Shown here: positions 49,191 through 60,340 of the stretch, piece by piece
How positions within the stretch are numbered: the first letter of the stretch is position 1
Layout: every line of letters begins with the position of its first letter
Assembly: GCA_008711295.1 (NCBI GenBank)
Contig: VUYV01000804.1
Coordinates: 1-64,000 of the forward strand
Length of the DNA: 64,000 nucleotides
Reading direction: 5' to 3'
Source of the DNA: Anarhynchus alexandrinus
Lineage: Eukaryota > Chordata > Aves > Charadriiformes > Charadriidae
Notes under the pieces: generated by a model
The model's database searches: none
Told to the model about the DNA's origin: nothing
What the model saw: the letters and a program-made list of their open reading frames with translations, nothing else
Translations under genes and position numbers: made by a program

Positions 49191-52100
49191 GCTGCATCAG
49201 TGAGCAGGGATCAGTTATATGTATAACGCCCTCGTTACATTAGACTGAGTGAAGTGTGACCTCCGTCAGTAATTATATTTTGACTTTGGCAGTGCTTTGA
49301 TGACCCGGGCCATCTTGCTCCGTGAAGGCAGGAGCTGTTCCTTTCCCCCACCTAAGGATGTAAATGTGAAGTCACAGTTAAGGCTTTGAAGATGCCATCT
49401 ATTGCTTTTCATCCCGAGTGAGACATGACTTAAAAGCTCCCCTATGGGGTCAGACCTGCGGAAGAGCCCAGGGAGCCCCCCCGGATCTCGCGGCACACCA
49501 GCTGCCTGGCAGCAGCCCCCGCTCCCTTCACGCCATGCAGGAGGAGCATCAGCCAACGCAGCTGGGGGGGAATCACCTTCTAGCAAGGGACACTTATATT
49601 TGCAGTGCTTATTTGATCCTTCCAGTGAGAACAATTTAGGTTAATCGCCAGTCTTCATTAATCTTATTGCTGTTGTAAAAATAGCCGTTGTGAGAAATCA
49701 GTATCTGCTGGATTAAAGTCGTCTTTTCTGAGTACTTTCCAGGGAGCGGTGCTTCCCGCGGTCAGGCATGGAAGAAATACGATCTTTCCCAGTCCTGATT
49801 TTCTGAAGGTGTGGGGGGGTGTTGGGCATGAAGCCATCTAGAAAGACACATAACCATGAAATAATGCTTCTGTGGAAATCAAAATTCTGCTGGCAGAAAT
49901 TGTAAGTTAAAATTTGTGTCTGAAACAGTCTTGTCTCAGTGGTGAGTATTTCCTTGCAATCCATCAAATCCGTATTTCCACGACGCCCGCACTGCTCCTG
50001 CGGAGGATGGTGACCGCGCCAGCGTCTGCCCGGGGACGGGAGGGCTCTTTGTGGTGGTGACGGCCTCATGATTCTGCGCAGGGTTCCGCATGCGAGTAGT
50101 TTTACTCATGCGACTCATACTATTAAAATCAATCACCTGCTGCTGGCAGATGTAGAGGCTGTAAAGCACCGGCGTGTAAAGGAGACACAATGGCTGCCTG
50201 GCAGTGAAAGTATGGAAAGCAGAGAAAAATCTTTGTCAGTATCTCTTTCTGTAGTACACAAAGGATGCACATTTCTGACCCCAGGGCCCCTCTACAGAAA
50301 CGCAGGTTTATAAATCTTAGGAGATCGCTGCATTTTTACAGGAGATTTGGGTGAATGTATAACTGCCTCCATAGGAGCTTTTTATCATTTAGCATCCTAC
50401 TGATGTCTGGTTTTCCTCTCCACAGGAATCCTGCCCCAAAATGATTGTAAATTACCAGGCAGAAATCTTTGATCACTCACCAATTATCTCTCTTCCTTTC
50501 AACATGTAACGCTCTCTATATGAGGTAACTCCGGTAACTTCAGTACAGAGAGTAACATTTAAAATCAGCATATTGGGAAATTGGTTACCTCTTACTTAGT
50601 CTTGAACAGAAAATCTCTTCGGTGGTTCTTCGTTTATACTATTCCTTTCAATATAAACACAAACCTCATGTGTATGCTCGAATAGTGTTACTTACTTTAT
50701 ACATCTGTTACAAAGACGTAAATCTCCCAGCCAAACTTGAATCTTTGGACTTTATAGGTTATTTTGAGGAGAAGTAATACCTTGTCGTAAGCAGAGAGCT
50801 TGAGATTGAGAGAGTACTCTCGCTTCTTAGCTTAAACATTGTTTTTTCTTGGAAGAAGGTGGGAAGCAATAAAATAATGAAGATCTGCTTCAGTCAGTAA
50901 GCACGGACTCGGCTTAGCACTGCCACTGACCTCGAGATCGCAGTCCTGCGCTTAAAATGAAGGCACTTTGCTCGGCTGGAGCCTACATTATCAAAGGGAC
51001 CATATTCCTCCTTCATTTTTTAGATCTGTGAAGTGAAAGATTTGCTTTCTTTTTTGAATGAAGGATTTTTCAGCTGTAATTCTGCATTATTTTTATATTT
51101 TTAAAGATTTTATGATACTTTCCAAATGGCAAACCCCATTTTTAAGGGTGAGATGTCAGTATGATTTCAGCCAAGTTACATGCAAGGGACTGAAGTCACG
51201 TGCGAGTCGCCCCTTGAAATGAACTGGGGCAGCAAATCGCTACGCATGGCTGTTTACAGGATTAGGTTTTACATTTACAAATTTTTGACCTTTTTAGGTC
51301 AAAAGAATTGTGCTGATTCGCGCTACCTCATCAGCGGTAGCTGCCGGGCAGGAGGGAAGCCTTGGTTGAACCAACTTCTCGAGCAGAGTGAGGACCGTGA
51401 GAAGGACCATGAGCCACTTCCCTCTCCCAGGAAGCCGAAACCAGCGCTGCCGCTGGGACCTGGTGGCATCACTTTGACATGCAGGACTTGGTCCTCCAGG
51501 GCACAGAGCTCAGGCACTGAAATAGCTGCTGCAGCACACAGAGAAGGAGGAATGGGAACTGGCAAACGTCCAGCCTGGGAAAAAAGCAGTGCTGGAGCTG
51601 CCGGCGTTACATCATGCTTTAGTCCATACTGCATTTACCCTTACTTTATCAAACTTCCCGTCGTTTGAAAATTATTTAACAGGACAATATAGACAGGAAT
51701 AAATTTGTTCTTCAATATTGACATTTTAGACTTTTAAACAACTTCCCTAAACAAACTATTGTTGAGTTTAACATATTCTCAAGTCCTCCTCTTGTAGTAA
51801 GCTTAGGATTTTTATTTTTTTAACTCTACGTTATCTTACTTATTCCTTCCCAGAGGGAAGTGTCCCACATACCGAATCCAGCAGAGTGGCAGCCACAGAA
51901 TTAGACTCTCGCCTCCCCTGTGAAAACACTTGAAAGTTTCTTTTGAATTTTGTTCTACTTTTGTTAAACCTATACAGTGACTTTTATCTATAAAATAAGT
52001 TTTACTGACTCTTGCACTCCCAAAGCAGATATCTAAAAAAAGCAGTGGTTATTAACTATCTATATTACAGTAACTGTTAAAAAGATGGGGGGAGTGTTCG

Positions 52101-54284
52101 TGTGGGTACCACTGAAACAGGCAGATCTTGTCATAGAAAACCCACATTCGGGATAGGAAAAACCAGCACCAAAACAAAGGGTGGCAGGGCAAACAGAGAA
52201 GGGTGAGAAGTCCCTTTCCCGAGGTCACAGCAGATGCAGGGACAAACGCGGCGGCGCTCTGCAGCCACCCTGCCAGCTCTCGGAGGGCTGCGAGGGGCAG
52301 CGGGGCTGCCGGGGCCGGGCAGGGGAGCCGGGAGGAGCGTGGCTGAACCCCCCGCTTTTGCCAGCAGAACAACACCGAGTGTGATGTGATGTTCTGGTCG
52401 GGGTTTTAAGCCAGGGAGTTCTGTGTATGTGCAGTTATGCTCCTGTAAAGTGGCCTTTGGCGCTGTACTCGATGTGAAATCTACTCTCCAAAGTTATGCT
52501 GACAGAATCTCCCGGGCAAACGCAGCTTACCCCTGTGCTGGTACTGTCAAGCCACGGCAAGCTTTGTTGGGGGGGTGAACCAACGTTACCAATTGCCACT
52601 CTGGGGGCAGTGTTTGCACTTGACTTTCATCTTCACATTTTAAAATGAATTTTACCAATTTTATAGTGTGGTGAGTACTCAAAGTGGATCAGTCACAGGG
52701 GATGAGCAAAGTACATTTGGAAGTGGGAACCACTGGGTTCTTTCCAAGGCAGTAACATCAGCATCGTTACAAAAACGTTGCTTTGGTTTACACCCTTATT
52801 AAGAATCAAATCCATGAAACCATCATTTTACATAGCTCTTAGTGCGGTAGGAGGGCTCTGCACCATTGTAAACTGCTATTTTTTAAAGACTAAACCAGAT
52901 CCATTAGTTCTTTATTCTTCTTTCACTCATTATTTTACAGCAAAAAGAAAACTTTTCCTGCTAGAATGTCTTGAAGTAAATGTGTTGTAGGAATTTTTTT
53001 TTTATGCGTATGTCTTCATTCACAATCAGTAGATAATTGCATTAAGCTGTCTTTACCTGGAGGGATTTGAAAATCATATTAAACCCAACAGTCACATCAC
53101 CACTCAAATGACATAGATCACTTACAGATTAAGATGCTCTTTCCCCCCAAACCAAAAAGACCTTGCAGAAGGAGAGGTGTTACCACCCGCCACCTGCCTC
53201 TCCAGCTGTCAAGATCCTGAGTCAGTTCGTTAAAAATGTGCAGCTTTTTAAATTATGCACCTGATCATGTTTTCTGGAGACTATTGAACTGAACTGAAAA
53301 ATATCCTCTCTGCGCTTTTGGTGGCCGGGTGACGTGGCCTCCTCCGGAGGAATATGCTCTCTCCATCATTTTGATGGCTTTCCTTTAACTATCGCTGCTG
53401 AAGCCAGTGCTTGCGGGCACGGGACTGGTACCGAGTCAGCAGTCTGTCATCTCAGAGCGGTGGTACCGTGGGCCCCGAGAACCCGGCGGGTGATCTTAGC
53501 CGGTGGCAAAAGCTGTGTACTGGGCTTTACACTGCTCTGGGCTGTACACTGGCCTGTGCCCAAATGCAAAATTACAAATGGATTTTCTGTTTGGTTTTTT
53601 TTTTCTTCCTTTAGAAGCGAGTCATAAAAGAATACAGGTAAAAAGAGGGGGAAAGTGGGTTTTCTTCCCTTTGATAGATTGTTTTTATTTATAGTCCAGT
53701 TAAAGCATAACAGCCCACTGAATATACAGTTGGCCCTTTGTCCTTTATGCAATCTGCCAGAACAGGAGCAAGAAAAGAAATAAGGCAAATCTCCCTGTGT
53801 GTACATTTAAAAGTAAAAACCAACAACAACATGCACTCAGGGAACAAAGTAAACCAAAGGATAGTTCAGCAGGGATCATTTCTATTCAACTATGAGAAGT
53901 ATTCGCAAAGAACTTGTGTTTTCTCTAGGCGACAGCCTAGAGCTCTGAGAGCTACCGGCTCCCTCCGTCGGGTTTGTAATTATTCGTTCTGGTGTTCCCT
54001 GCTGGGATTGCCCCGATGGAAAACACGTGTGGGTGAGCAAGGAACAGCTCAGGCGTACATCTGTGTTCGTACCCATCATGTAACCCCTTCCTCGGAGCGT
54101 CACAGAGGGCTTTACATACATTAATGACCCGTGCGCGTTTCCACCCCGCTGAGGGCTCACCCTTGTTTTACAGATGTGAAACCTGCAGTACGGAGGGAAG
54201 GAGTTTATTTAAATCAAAGGTGGCTGTAATAACCCAGCGCAAACGTTTCCTTTCAGACCCATTACTCTTACTCTTCTCTCGGTC
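49191..54284. other. Noncoding DNA with small GC-rich patches
   Basis: No exon is recognised. The forward frame of 162 codons at 51,180-51,668 has no recognisable domain and is shadowed by a 103-codon reverse frame. A GC-rich patch lies at about 52,225-52,370, rich in 'ggggc' runs, and another moderate one at about 53,330-53,520. The remaining sequence is AT-rich. Confidence 0.4.
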
Positions 54285-54590
54285 CTCCCCACCTCGCTGG
54301 GAAGACCATGCAATGATGCTCTTTGGGGCGCGTTGGCGCTGCCGGTGCCCCGCTGCCCTCCCCACCGTCTGCCGCATCCTCGTTCCCGGTGAACCCGCCG
54401 CAGCCTTAGCGCTGGCTCAGTGGACATGCGTGTCCCTGTCCCCGCGTGTGTCCGTGTCGAGCAGTGCGCACACGTGTGTGCGCGCACGACACTGCAGCTT
54501 GCCCAGGCAGTGGGGGCAAAGGCGTTTCTCAGTTGGGGGCAAAATGAATGAGAGTTGCTAATACAGCCCTGGGATGCGGGCGGGCTGAGG
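54285..54590. other. GC-rich, CpG-bearing islet
   Basis: A CpG-dense patch with a CG/TG alternating stretch around 54,460-54,490 ('cacacgtgtgtgcgcgcac'), a sequence type that can adopt Z-DNA. It also contains the E-box CACGTG. Frames are open on both strands with no recognised protein. Confidence 0.4.
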
Positions 54591-54944
54591 AGCACAGCAA
54601 GAACAAGAGCCAGCTAAGCAGAAATATTGGCCTACATTTTTTTCTCCTCCTGGTGGAAGGCATGCGAGTTTCTATGGCAACTTGTGTTTTCTGTTCGTCA
54701 GGCCTACTGACTCACTTCTGGGGGAGCCACGCAGAGAAAAAACATTGTTTTCTTTCCCTGCCAAGTCAAGTGGCTCCTTTTCTGCAGCCCGATGCTCTCA
54801 TCTGAGCTCATCTGGTCGGTGGTTGAGGCTGGCACAGCTTTGCAGAATCAGCTTAAGGCCACAGGAAAAGACAGACAAACATTAGAACAGCCTCATCTCC
54901 TTGAAAAATCATTGGAAACACATTGAGTTTATCTGCTTTACGAG

Positions 54945-55315
54945 AGGGCGCCAGCCTAGCTGGAACACTGGGATGTGTGGGGCTGGCTGGGGCGACAGCG
55001 CTGGGCTGTGCAGGAGGGCAGTGCCGTGGCTCCCGTGCGGTGGCTCCTGTGCGGTGGCTCCCGTGCTGGGAAGGGACCCACGCCACGGTTCACCCCTTCG
55101 GGGGAAGGCACGAGGTGCTGTGCCTGTGCCGTGGGGTGGACCAGAGCAGCGCCCCGGTTGTGCTTGTGAGCACTGATGGGACAAAATGAACAGAGAGGCC
55201 CAAAGGAGACGACGCTGAGAGCGGCCGTCTGCCCGCGCGGTGGCTGTGAGGGGAACGAGAGCCGTCGAGGGCATGGCTCAGCGCAACAGAGCCCAGAGCC
55301 GGGCAGCGCACAGCA
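54945..55315. other. GC-rich islet with minisatellite
   Basis: This is the longest GC-rich patch in the right half outside CR1. Seven or more frames over 60 codons overlap on both strands, showing that openness here reflects composition. It carries the 14-bp minisatellite at 55,026-55,067. Confidence 0.4.
55026..55067. repeat. 14-bp minisatellite, 3 copies
   Basis: Three units of gtggctcc(c/t)gtgc(g/t) stand in tandem, with a single C/T change in the middle copy. The upstream 'cagtgcc' and downstream 'gggaaggg' sequences do not continue the pattern. Confidence 0.9.
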
Positions 55316-57234
55316 CATGTGTTCCTAAATACCTTTGTGGTGACAAGCTTTTTTTTTTTTTAATCTACTAGTCCATTTTGTCTTTTACTGACATATTAGA
55401 TCATCAGCCTGGCTTTAACAGCTGTATCCCAAATGGCTTCCCCCACACAGACCAGTGTCTGTTGCTAAAATATTTTATTTGTGGCTTTGTGATGGCATCT
55501 TGAGCTTCCTGGATCAAAACTTCCATGGGAATGGACCGGCACGGCTTCCGTGGTCTCACCTGATCACTCCAGTTTTTCTAATTGGGAAACTTCCATAGGT
55601 GTACAAGCTTGATTTTTCAGCAGGGCCCAGGGATGCTGAGTAACCATTTTTCCTTGAAATAGTGGGGGAGCTTTGCATCTACTGCTCTCAGGCTCTGCTG
55701 AAAATTCCAGCTATTATACCCCGGAGAACACTGTGAATACTCGCACCACGAGCAATTCTTCTGAAGCTTTTTCTTTTGCCTAATCACAAACATATGGTAC
55801 ACTTTAAGGGAGATTATCCTTACGTTGTTAGCTTTAAAATGCAGCCTTCTTCTAGCTTTGCAAGGTCACAGCAGCTATCCAGTTAAATGGTAGAGCAGAA
55901 ATAAAATGTTAACGCAGCATGACCTTGGTCAATCAGTTAATCTTTCTCTACCCTATTTACTCCAGCAAAATAAAAATCCATCCCCACAGCCTGCAAAGTG
56001 CTTTGAGATCCTGCGGTGAAAAGTACATCATAAGGCAGAGTATTAATTATTTAAGCCCTGATAGTATACTCGGTACTGGAGGGAATACAGATGAATCCAC
56101 TATTATTGTCTGTTTGTTTATGTATAGCTACTATTTACACTGATTGCAGCCACGCAGCTGTCAGTAAACGGCGCAGGTTGGAGTTTGCAGACACGGTATA
56201 CGGCTTCTGCCTCTTCGTGATTCACCCCGGTAAGATTTAGAAATGACAGTGCGGTGAGTGAGGGCTCGAGCAGCAGCAGCACTGCTACTTCAGGGAGTAA
56301 GAACGTTTTAAAAGACTTATGTCAGCATTTTATATGGAGCTCCTCATTAATTATACTGCAAGGGGGAGGAGGGTTAGGATGCAGCCAGCGCCGAGAGTCA
56401 CCGTGTACGCTGTCAACCCGGCACGTGTCCTACAATCCGGTGGATGTGCCTAACGCAGGGGAGGCAAAGGCTCATTCTGCTTGTTCCGTGTTGCAACTGC
56501 AGTTCTCAAGGTTTTGTGGGAAAACCGAATCTAAAATTGCTCATAAATTGGTTTTCTGGTTGTTACATTAAGCTGGACTACGCAGTGTAAAGCATTGATT
56601 TTTAGATTTTAGATGCTGAATAATTTATGTGCACATTGCCTCCTAAACTAGACTGTGGCAGTTTGATTGCTCCGGCCCTTCTCAGAACAGATCCAGACAA
56701 TGACTGTTTTAAGATGCAGGCAAACTTTGAACTGTCTTACTTTTTAGGGTCTGCTTTAAAAAAGGGGGGGTCTTTTCTAACATGATGTTATCTTGTTGAG
56801 GCTTTACTTTACAGTGTCCAATAGTGTCACCCTACTGCAAGCAAAAAGCATGATTTTCAGAGCTGCTGTTCCTTAAAATCTGCTTTTGCTATCATTCCAT
56901 TTTAATATGGCCATATATTACAATGCAGAAATGTTCAATACAAGCATGAGTACATATAGACAGAAAGGAAAAATCATATTTTTATGAACCGTGCAGATGT
57001 TGATCATAAATCTAAATAAAATCCTTTTTCAGAACTTTTGTCAAATTGAATTGGCTTATGCCATTCTAAACCTTCTATTTTCACACATGTATATTGTAGA
57101 ACACATTTAAAAATAAAATAGCATGTTGACACATAAGTTATTTAACTGTGTGTTTGCACTGTCATTGTGCAGTGACTTTGTCCCCGAAGAGCTTAATACA
57201 CTCCTGTATGGGTTTAAGTCATGTACAGACATTG
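55316..57234. other. AT-rich noncoding DNA
   Basis: No gene is recognised. AATAAA-type words occur at about 57,014 and 57,112, and the sequence just before the CR1 copy (56,900-57,230) has the AT-rich texture of a 3' untranslated region. No coding exon precedes it, so I do not call one. Confidence 0.4.
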
Positions 57235-57712
57235 ATCATAGAATCATAGAATAGTTTGGGTGGGAAGGGACCTTTAAAGGCCATCTATTGTCCCCCCCTG
57301 CCCTGGGCAGGGACACCTCCCACCAGCCCAGGTTGCTCCAAGCCCCGTCCAACCTGGCCTTGAACACCTCCAGGGATGGGGCAGCCACAGCTTCTCGGGG
57401 CAACCTGCGCCAGGGGCTCACCACCCTCCACAGCAAAGAATTTCTTCCTCATATCTCATCTCAATCTCCCCTCTTTCAGTGTCAAACCGTTCCCCCTCAT
57501 CCCATGGCTCCCCTCCCTGATCCAGAGTCCCTCCCCAGCTCTCCTGGAGCCCCTTTAGGCACTGGAAGGGGCTCTCAGGTCTCCCCAGAGCCTTCTCTTC
57601 TCCAGGCTGAACCCCCCCCAACTCTCCCAGCCTGTCCTCCCAGCAGAGGGGCTCCAGCCCTCGCAGCATCTCTGGGGCCTCCTCTGGCCCCGCTCCACCA
57701 GGTCCTTCTCAG
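57235..57712 (-). mobile_element. CR1 LINE, 5'-truncated copy with intact 3' end
   Basis: In minus orientation the copy ends at the low-coordinate side with two tandem 3' terminal repeats ('atcatagaa' twice). Moving upstream it reads through the C-terminal coding part of ORF2: 'WRRLPREAVAAPSLEVFKARLD', preceded by 'FQCLKG' and 'RLGELGGVQPGE', in which the last tract has a frameshift. This is the tail of the retrotransposon polyprotein after the reverse transcriptase. The copy is inactive. It shares its subfamily with the copy at 59,369, with 100 identical bases between them (57,326-57,425 and 59,369-59,468). Confidence 0.93.
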
Positions 57713-57965
57713 AGGAACACCCCTTAATTCCTTTGGGGTATTTCTCTGGTGGATCCCTCTTGGCTCACATGACCTCAGGAGCTCCTGGCCCATCTCTGTA
57801 AGTCTTCATGTGTGCTGCAGCGTACCCAGCACGTCCCAGAGCAATGGGCTGCAGGACCTTGGTAGCACCCCGTCCCTCTGACCTTGACGTGTTGTCCCAT
57901 AGCTTGTCATGGGCAAACCTGACATTATCCCCCTCCTCCTTCAAGCCTAGTTTAAAGCACATTCA
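57713..57965 (-). repeat. Possible CR1 5' region fragment adjoining the CR1 3' end
   Basis: The 250 bp directly upstream of the recognised CR1 tail stay GC-rich and, read on the minus strand, begin near 'tttaaactaggcttgaagg' and pass 'ggataatgtcaggtttgcccatgac'. I recall this kind of wording from the 5' untranslated or ORF1 part of avian CR1, but cannot confirm it here. If right, the whole 57,235-57,965 block is one CR1 with a large internal deletion, or two copies side by side. It could instead be another dispersed repeat. Confidence 0.35.
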
Positions 57966-59204
57966 TGATAGGTATGTAATTTCTCCAACAACTTCATTTT
58001 ATTTTTAATATTCTGCATCTTTACTGACTGTAGCAAACAGGGCAGAATGTGTTGATTATCCTCTTGCACTGGGTCAGCTTTGGTTAAATCATCAAAAGCA
58101 AGAAACATCTATTAAGTGTTCTTTTGCTGAGTCCTCAGTTTAAATGAACTTGCAGGGAGCAGCAAATATTTTTTCTCCCATTTTCTCTAGACCAGTTTCT
58201 GCGTCCCTCAGAGGTCAGAGCCTCCCCAGAGAGGAGCCTGGTGGCTGAGAAACGCTGCTCTGAACAAGTCCCAACGCCACTATTCAGCAGTGCTGTAATA
58301 ATCTCACCTAAATACACCACCTTCCATCCATCAAGTGATTGACCCCGTATATGAAAACCCCTCAGTAACTGTAATCACACAATGCCGGCTAGCAAACTGG
58401 TCTTTACACCGGCCTTTACCAAGATGGTGCATTATCCTCACACAATAAGTTATTGACACCATGTCTGAGGCTGACATTTATAGTGGAGCTATTGGCAGTG
58501 AGGGTTCGGTGCTGGACATAGCTACCTGCTTGTGGTGCTTTGCATCCTGCCCCGATCACGCCTGCTCACCCTTGGCTGTCCCAACACGCAGACGGCGATC
58601 GCTCCCCAGGCAGGGATGGCATGGCCCAGGCAGCGGCTGGGGGTCTGCAGGGAAGGACCTGAAGCAGTGCTCAGCCTCCTCGGTGCACCTCCCAGGGCGT
58701 CCTCTCCAACGGCAGCGCTGGCTCTCTGCGTGCTGATGCCTCCTCCCTTAGTAAATCAAGACCTGGTTGACACTAGATATCCCCCTCCGTCGCCCAAGTA
58801 AAGTTCACTCACCCAAACTCTCTCATCCTCGTTTCTGACTCGGCCGTTTCACCAGCGTGTCCTCTTTTGGTTGGTTTGATTTATTTTAGTTGTAGACTTA
58901 CACAGCTTTTGGTGGGTTGGTGTTACAGACATGGACTAACGTGATGTATACAGGTCTCAAACGCTAGACAGGAATTCAGCAGTCTCGGATGGAAACTGTT
59001 CCCCCTGTCCCACTGCAGAAGGGTAAGTGCAGTCCCACGAACAATTACCCGACGGGCTGATCAGTCTGGAAACGTTTGCAGAATTGAAATAACATTAGCA
59101 CAGGAGAGTGCTGACATTACGATGGCTTTGAAACAGAAAATAACAGAAAACCTTTATTTTATTATGCTCGTTTCTATTTACCGTTAGATTTCTGAGCTAA
59201 TTAC
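57966..59204. other. Noncoding DNA with one GC-rich patch
   Basis: No exon is recognised. A moderately GC-rich patch lies at about 58,540-58,740; forward frames of about 90 codons overlap in two phases there. The rest is of ordinary composition. Confidence 0.4.
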
Positions 59205-59367
59205 TGCCCGGGAGCAGCGCTCCGCGATGAACAGCGCGTGTTTCCAGACCGCTCCGCGCACCCGACCCCGCGGCTCGGAGCGAACGGGGCCGCGCTGGCG
59301 ACGGGGCCGCAGTGCGGAGCGCCCCGCGCCGCCGGGGGGACGCGGCCGCCCCGCGGGGGCCGTGGGG
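59205..59367. other. Very GC-rich contig end
   Basis: CG density rises sharply from about 59,205 and reaches almost pure G/C ('gccccgcgccgccggggg') before stopping at the single N. The abrupt end suggests that the assembly broke in a CpG island or GC-rich repeat whose other half is missing. A small promoter could be hidden here. Confidence 0.6.
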
Positions 59368-59368
59368 N
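59368..59368. other. Single-N junction, probable contig join
   Basis: One N separates extreme GC-rich DNA from the middle of a CR1 copy. About 90 bp of CR1 3' end that should follow, judging from the copy at 57,235, is absent. This points to a join of two contigs with a gap of unknown true length, not to a single unread base. Confidence 0.85.
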
Positions 59369-60340
59369 GCCCAGGTTGCTCCAAGCCCCGTCCAACCTGG
59401 CCTTGAACACCTCCAGGGATGGGGCAGCCACAGCTTCTCGGGGCAACCTGCGCCAGGGGCTCACCACCTTCAGAGTAAAGAATTTCTTCCTCATATCTCA
59501 TCTCAGTCTCCCCTCTTTCAGTGCAAAACTGTTCCCCATCGTCCCATCGCTCCCCTCCCTGATCCAGAGTCCCTCCCCAGCTCTCCTGGAGCCCCTTTAG
59601 GCACTGGAAGGGGCTCTGAGGTCTCCCCGCAGCCTTCTGTTCTCCAGGCTGAACCCCCCCAACTCTCCCAGCCTGGATTTGTGCATGGGATTGCCCCGAC
59701 CCACGTGCAGGACCTTGCACTTGGCCTTGTTGAACTTCACGAGGTTCACACAGGCCCACCTCTCCAGCCTGTCCATGTCCCTCTGGGTGGCATCCCTTCC
59801 CTCCAAGGTGTCGACCGCTCCACACAGCTGGTGTCATTGGCAAACTTGCTGAGGGTGCCCTCAATCCCACTGTCCATGTCACCAATAAATATGTTAAACA
59901 GCACCGGTCCCAGTACCGACCCAAGGAACGTCACTCGTCACTGGTCTCCACTTGGACATCGAGCTGTTGACCACAACTCTTTGAGTGTGACCACCCAGCC
60001 AGTTCCATATCCACCGAGTGGTCCATCTGTCAAATCCACGTCTCTCCAATTTAGAGACAAGGATGTTGTGCGGGACAGTATCAAATGCTGTGCACAAGTC
60101 CAGGTAGATGACGTCACTTGCTCTTCCTTTATCCTGTAACGCCATCATTAAAGGCCACCAACTTTGTCAGACAGGATTTGCCCTTAGAGAAGCCATGTTG
60201 GCTGTCACCAATCACCTCCTTATTTTCCATGTGCCTTTGCATAGTTTCCAGGAGGATCTGCGCCGTGATCTTGTCGGGCACAGATGTGAGAGTGCCCAGC
60301 CTGTAGTTCCACAGGTCTTCCTTTTTTTGCCCCCATCTTT
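59369..60340 (-). mobile_element. CR1 LINE copy with degraded reverse transcriptase, internally deleted, 3' end lost
   Basis: Read on the minus strand from 60,340 down, the CR1 ORF2 order is '[14 protein letters not shown]', '[17 protein letters not shown]', a frameshift, motif A '[14 protein letters not shown]' (AFD at 60,080-60,088), '[15 protein letters not shown]', a damaged motif B, and motif C reading FAND in place of FADD (59,833-59,844). The catalytic aspartate pair is therefore broken. After 'NPMHKSRLGE' the frame jumps directly to 'LGGFSLENRRLRGDL', skipping roughly 110 residues expected in between. It then runs through 'WRRLPREAVAAPSLEVFKARLD' to the N at 59,368, where the 3' end is missing. 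It is clearly dead. Confidence 0.93.

Noticed and set aside
51180..51668. Forward frame of 162 codons
   Set aside because: No recognisable family. Its GC-rich half is also open in reverse for 103 codons, and composition changes midway through the frame.
57288..57881. Forward frame of 197 codons
   Set aside because: It is the antisense of the CR1 coding tail at 57,235-57,712 and is open because of CR1 composition.
59312..60139. Forward frame of 275 codons
   Set aside because: It is antisense to the CR1 reverse-transcriptase remnant and crosses the single N, so it is not a gene.
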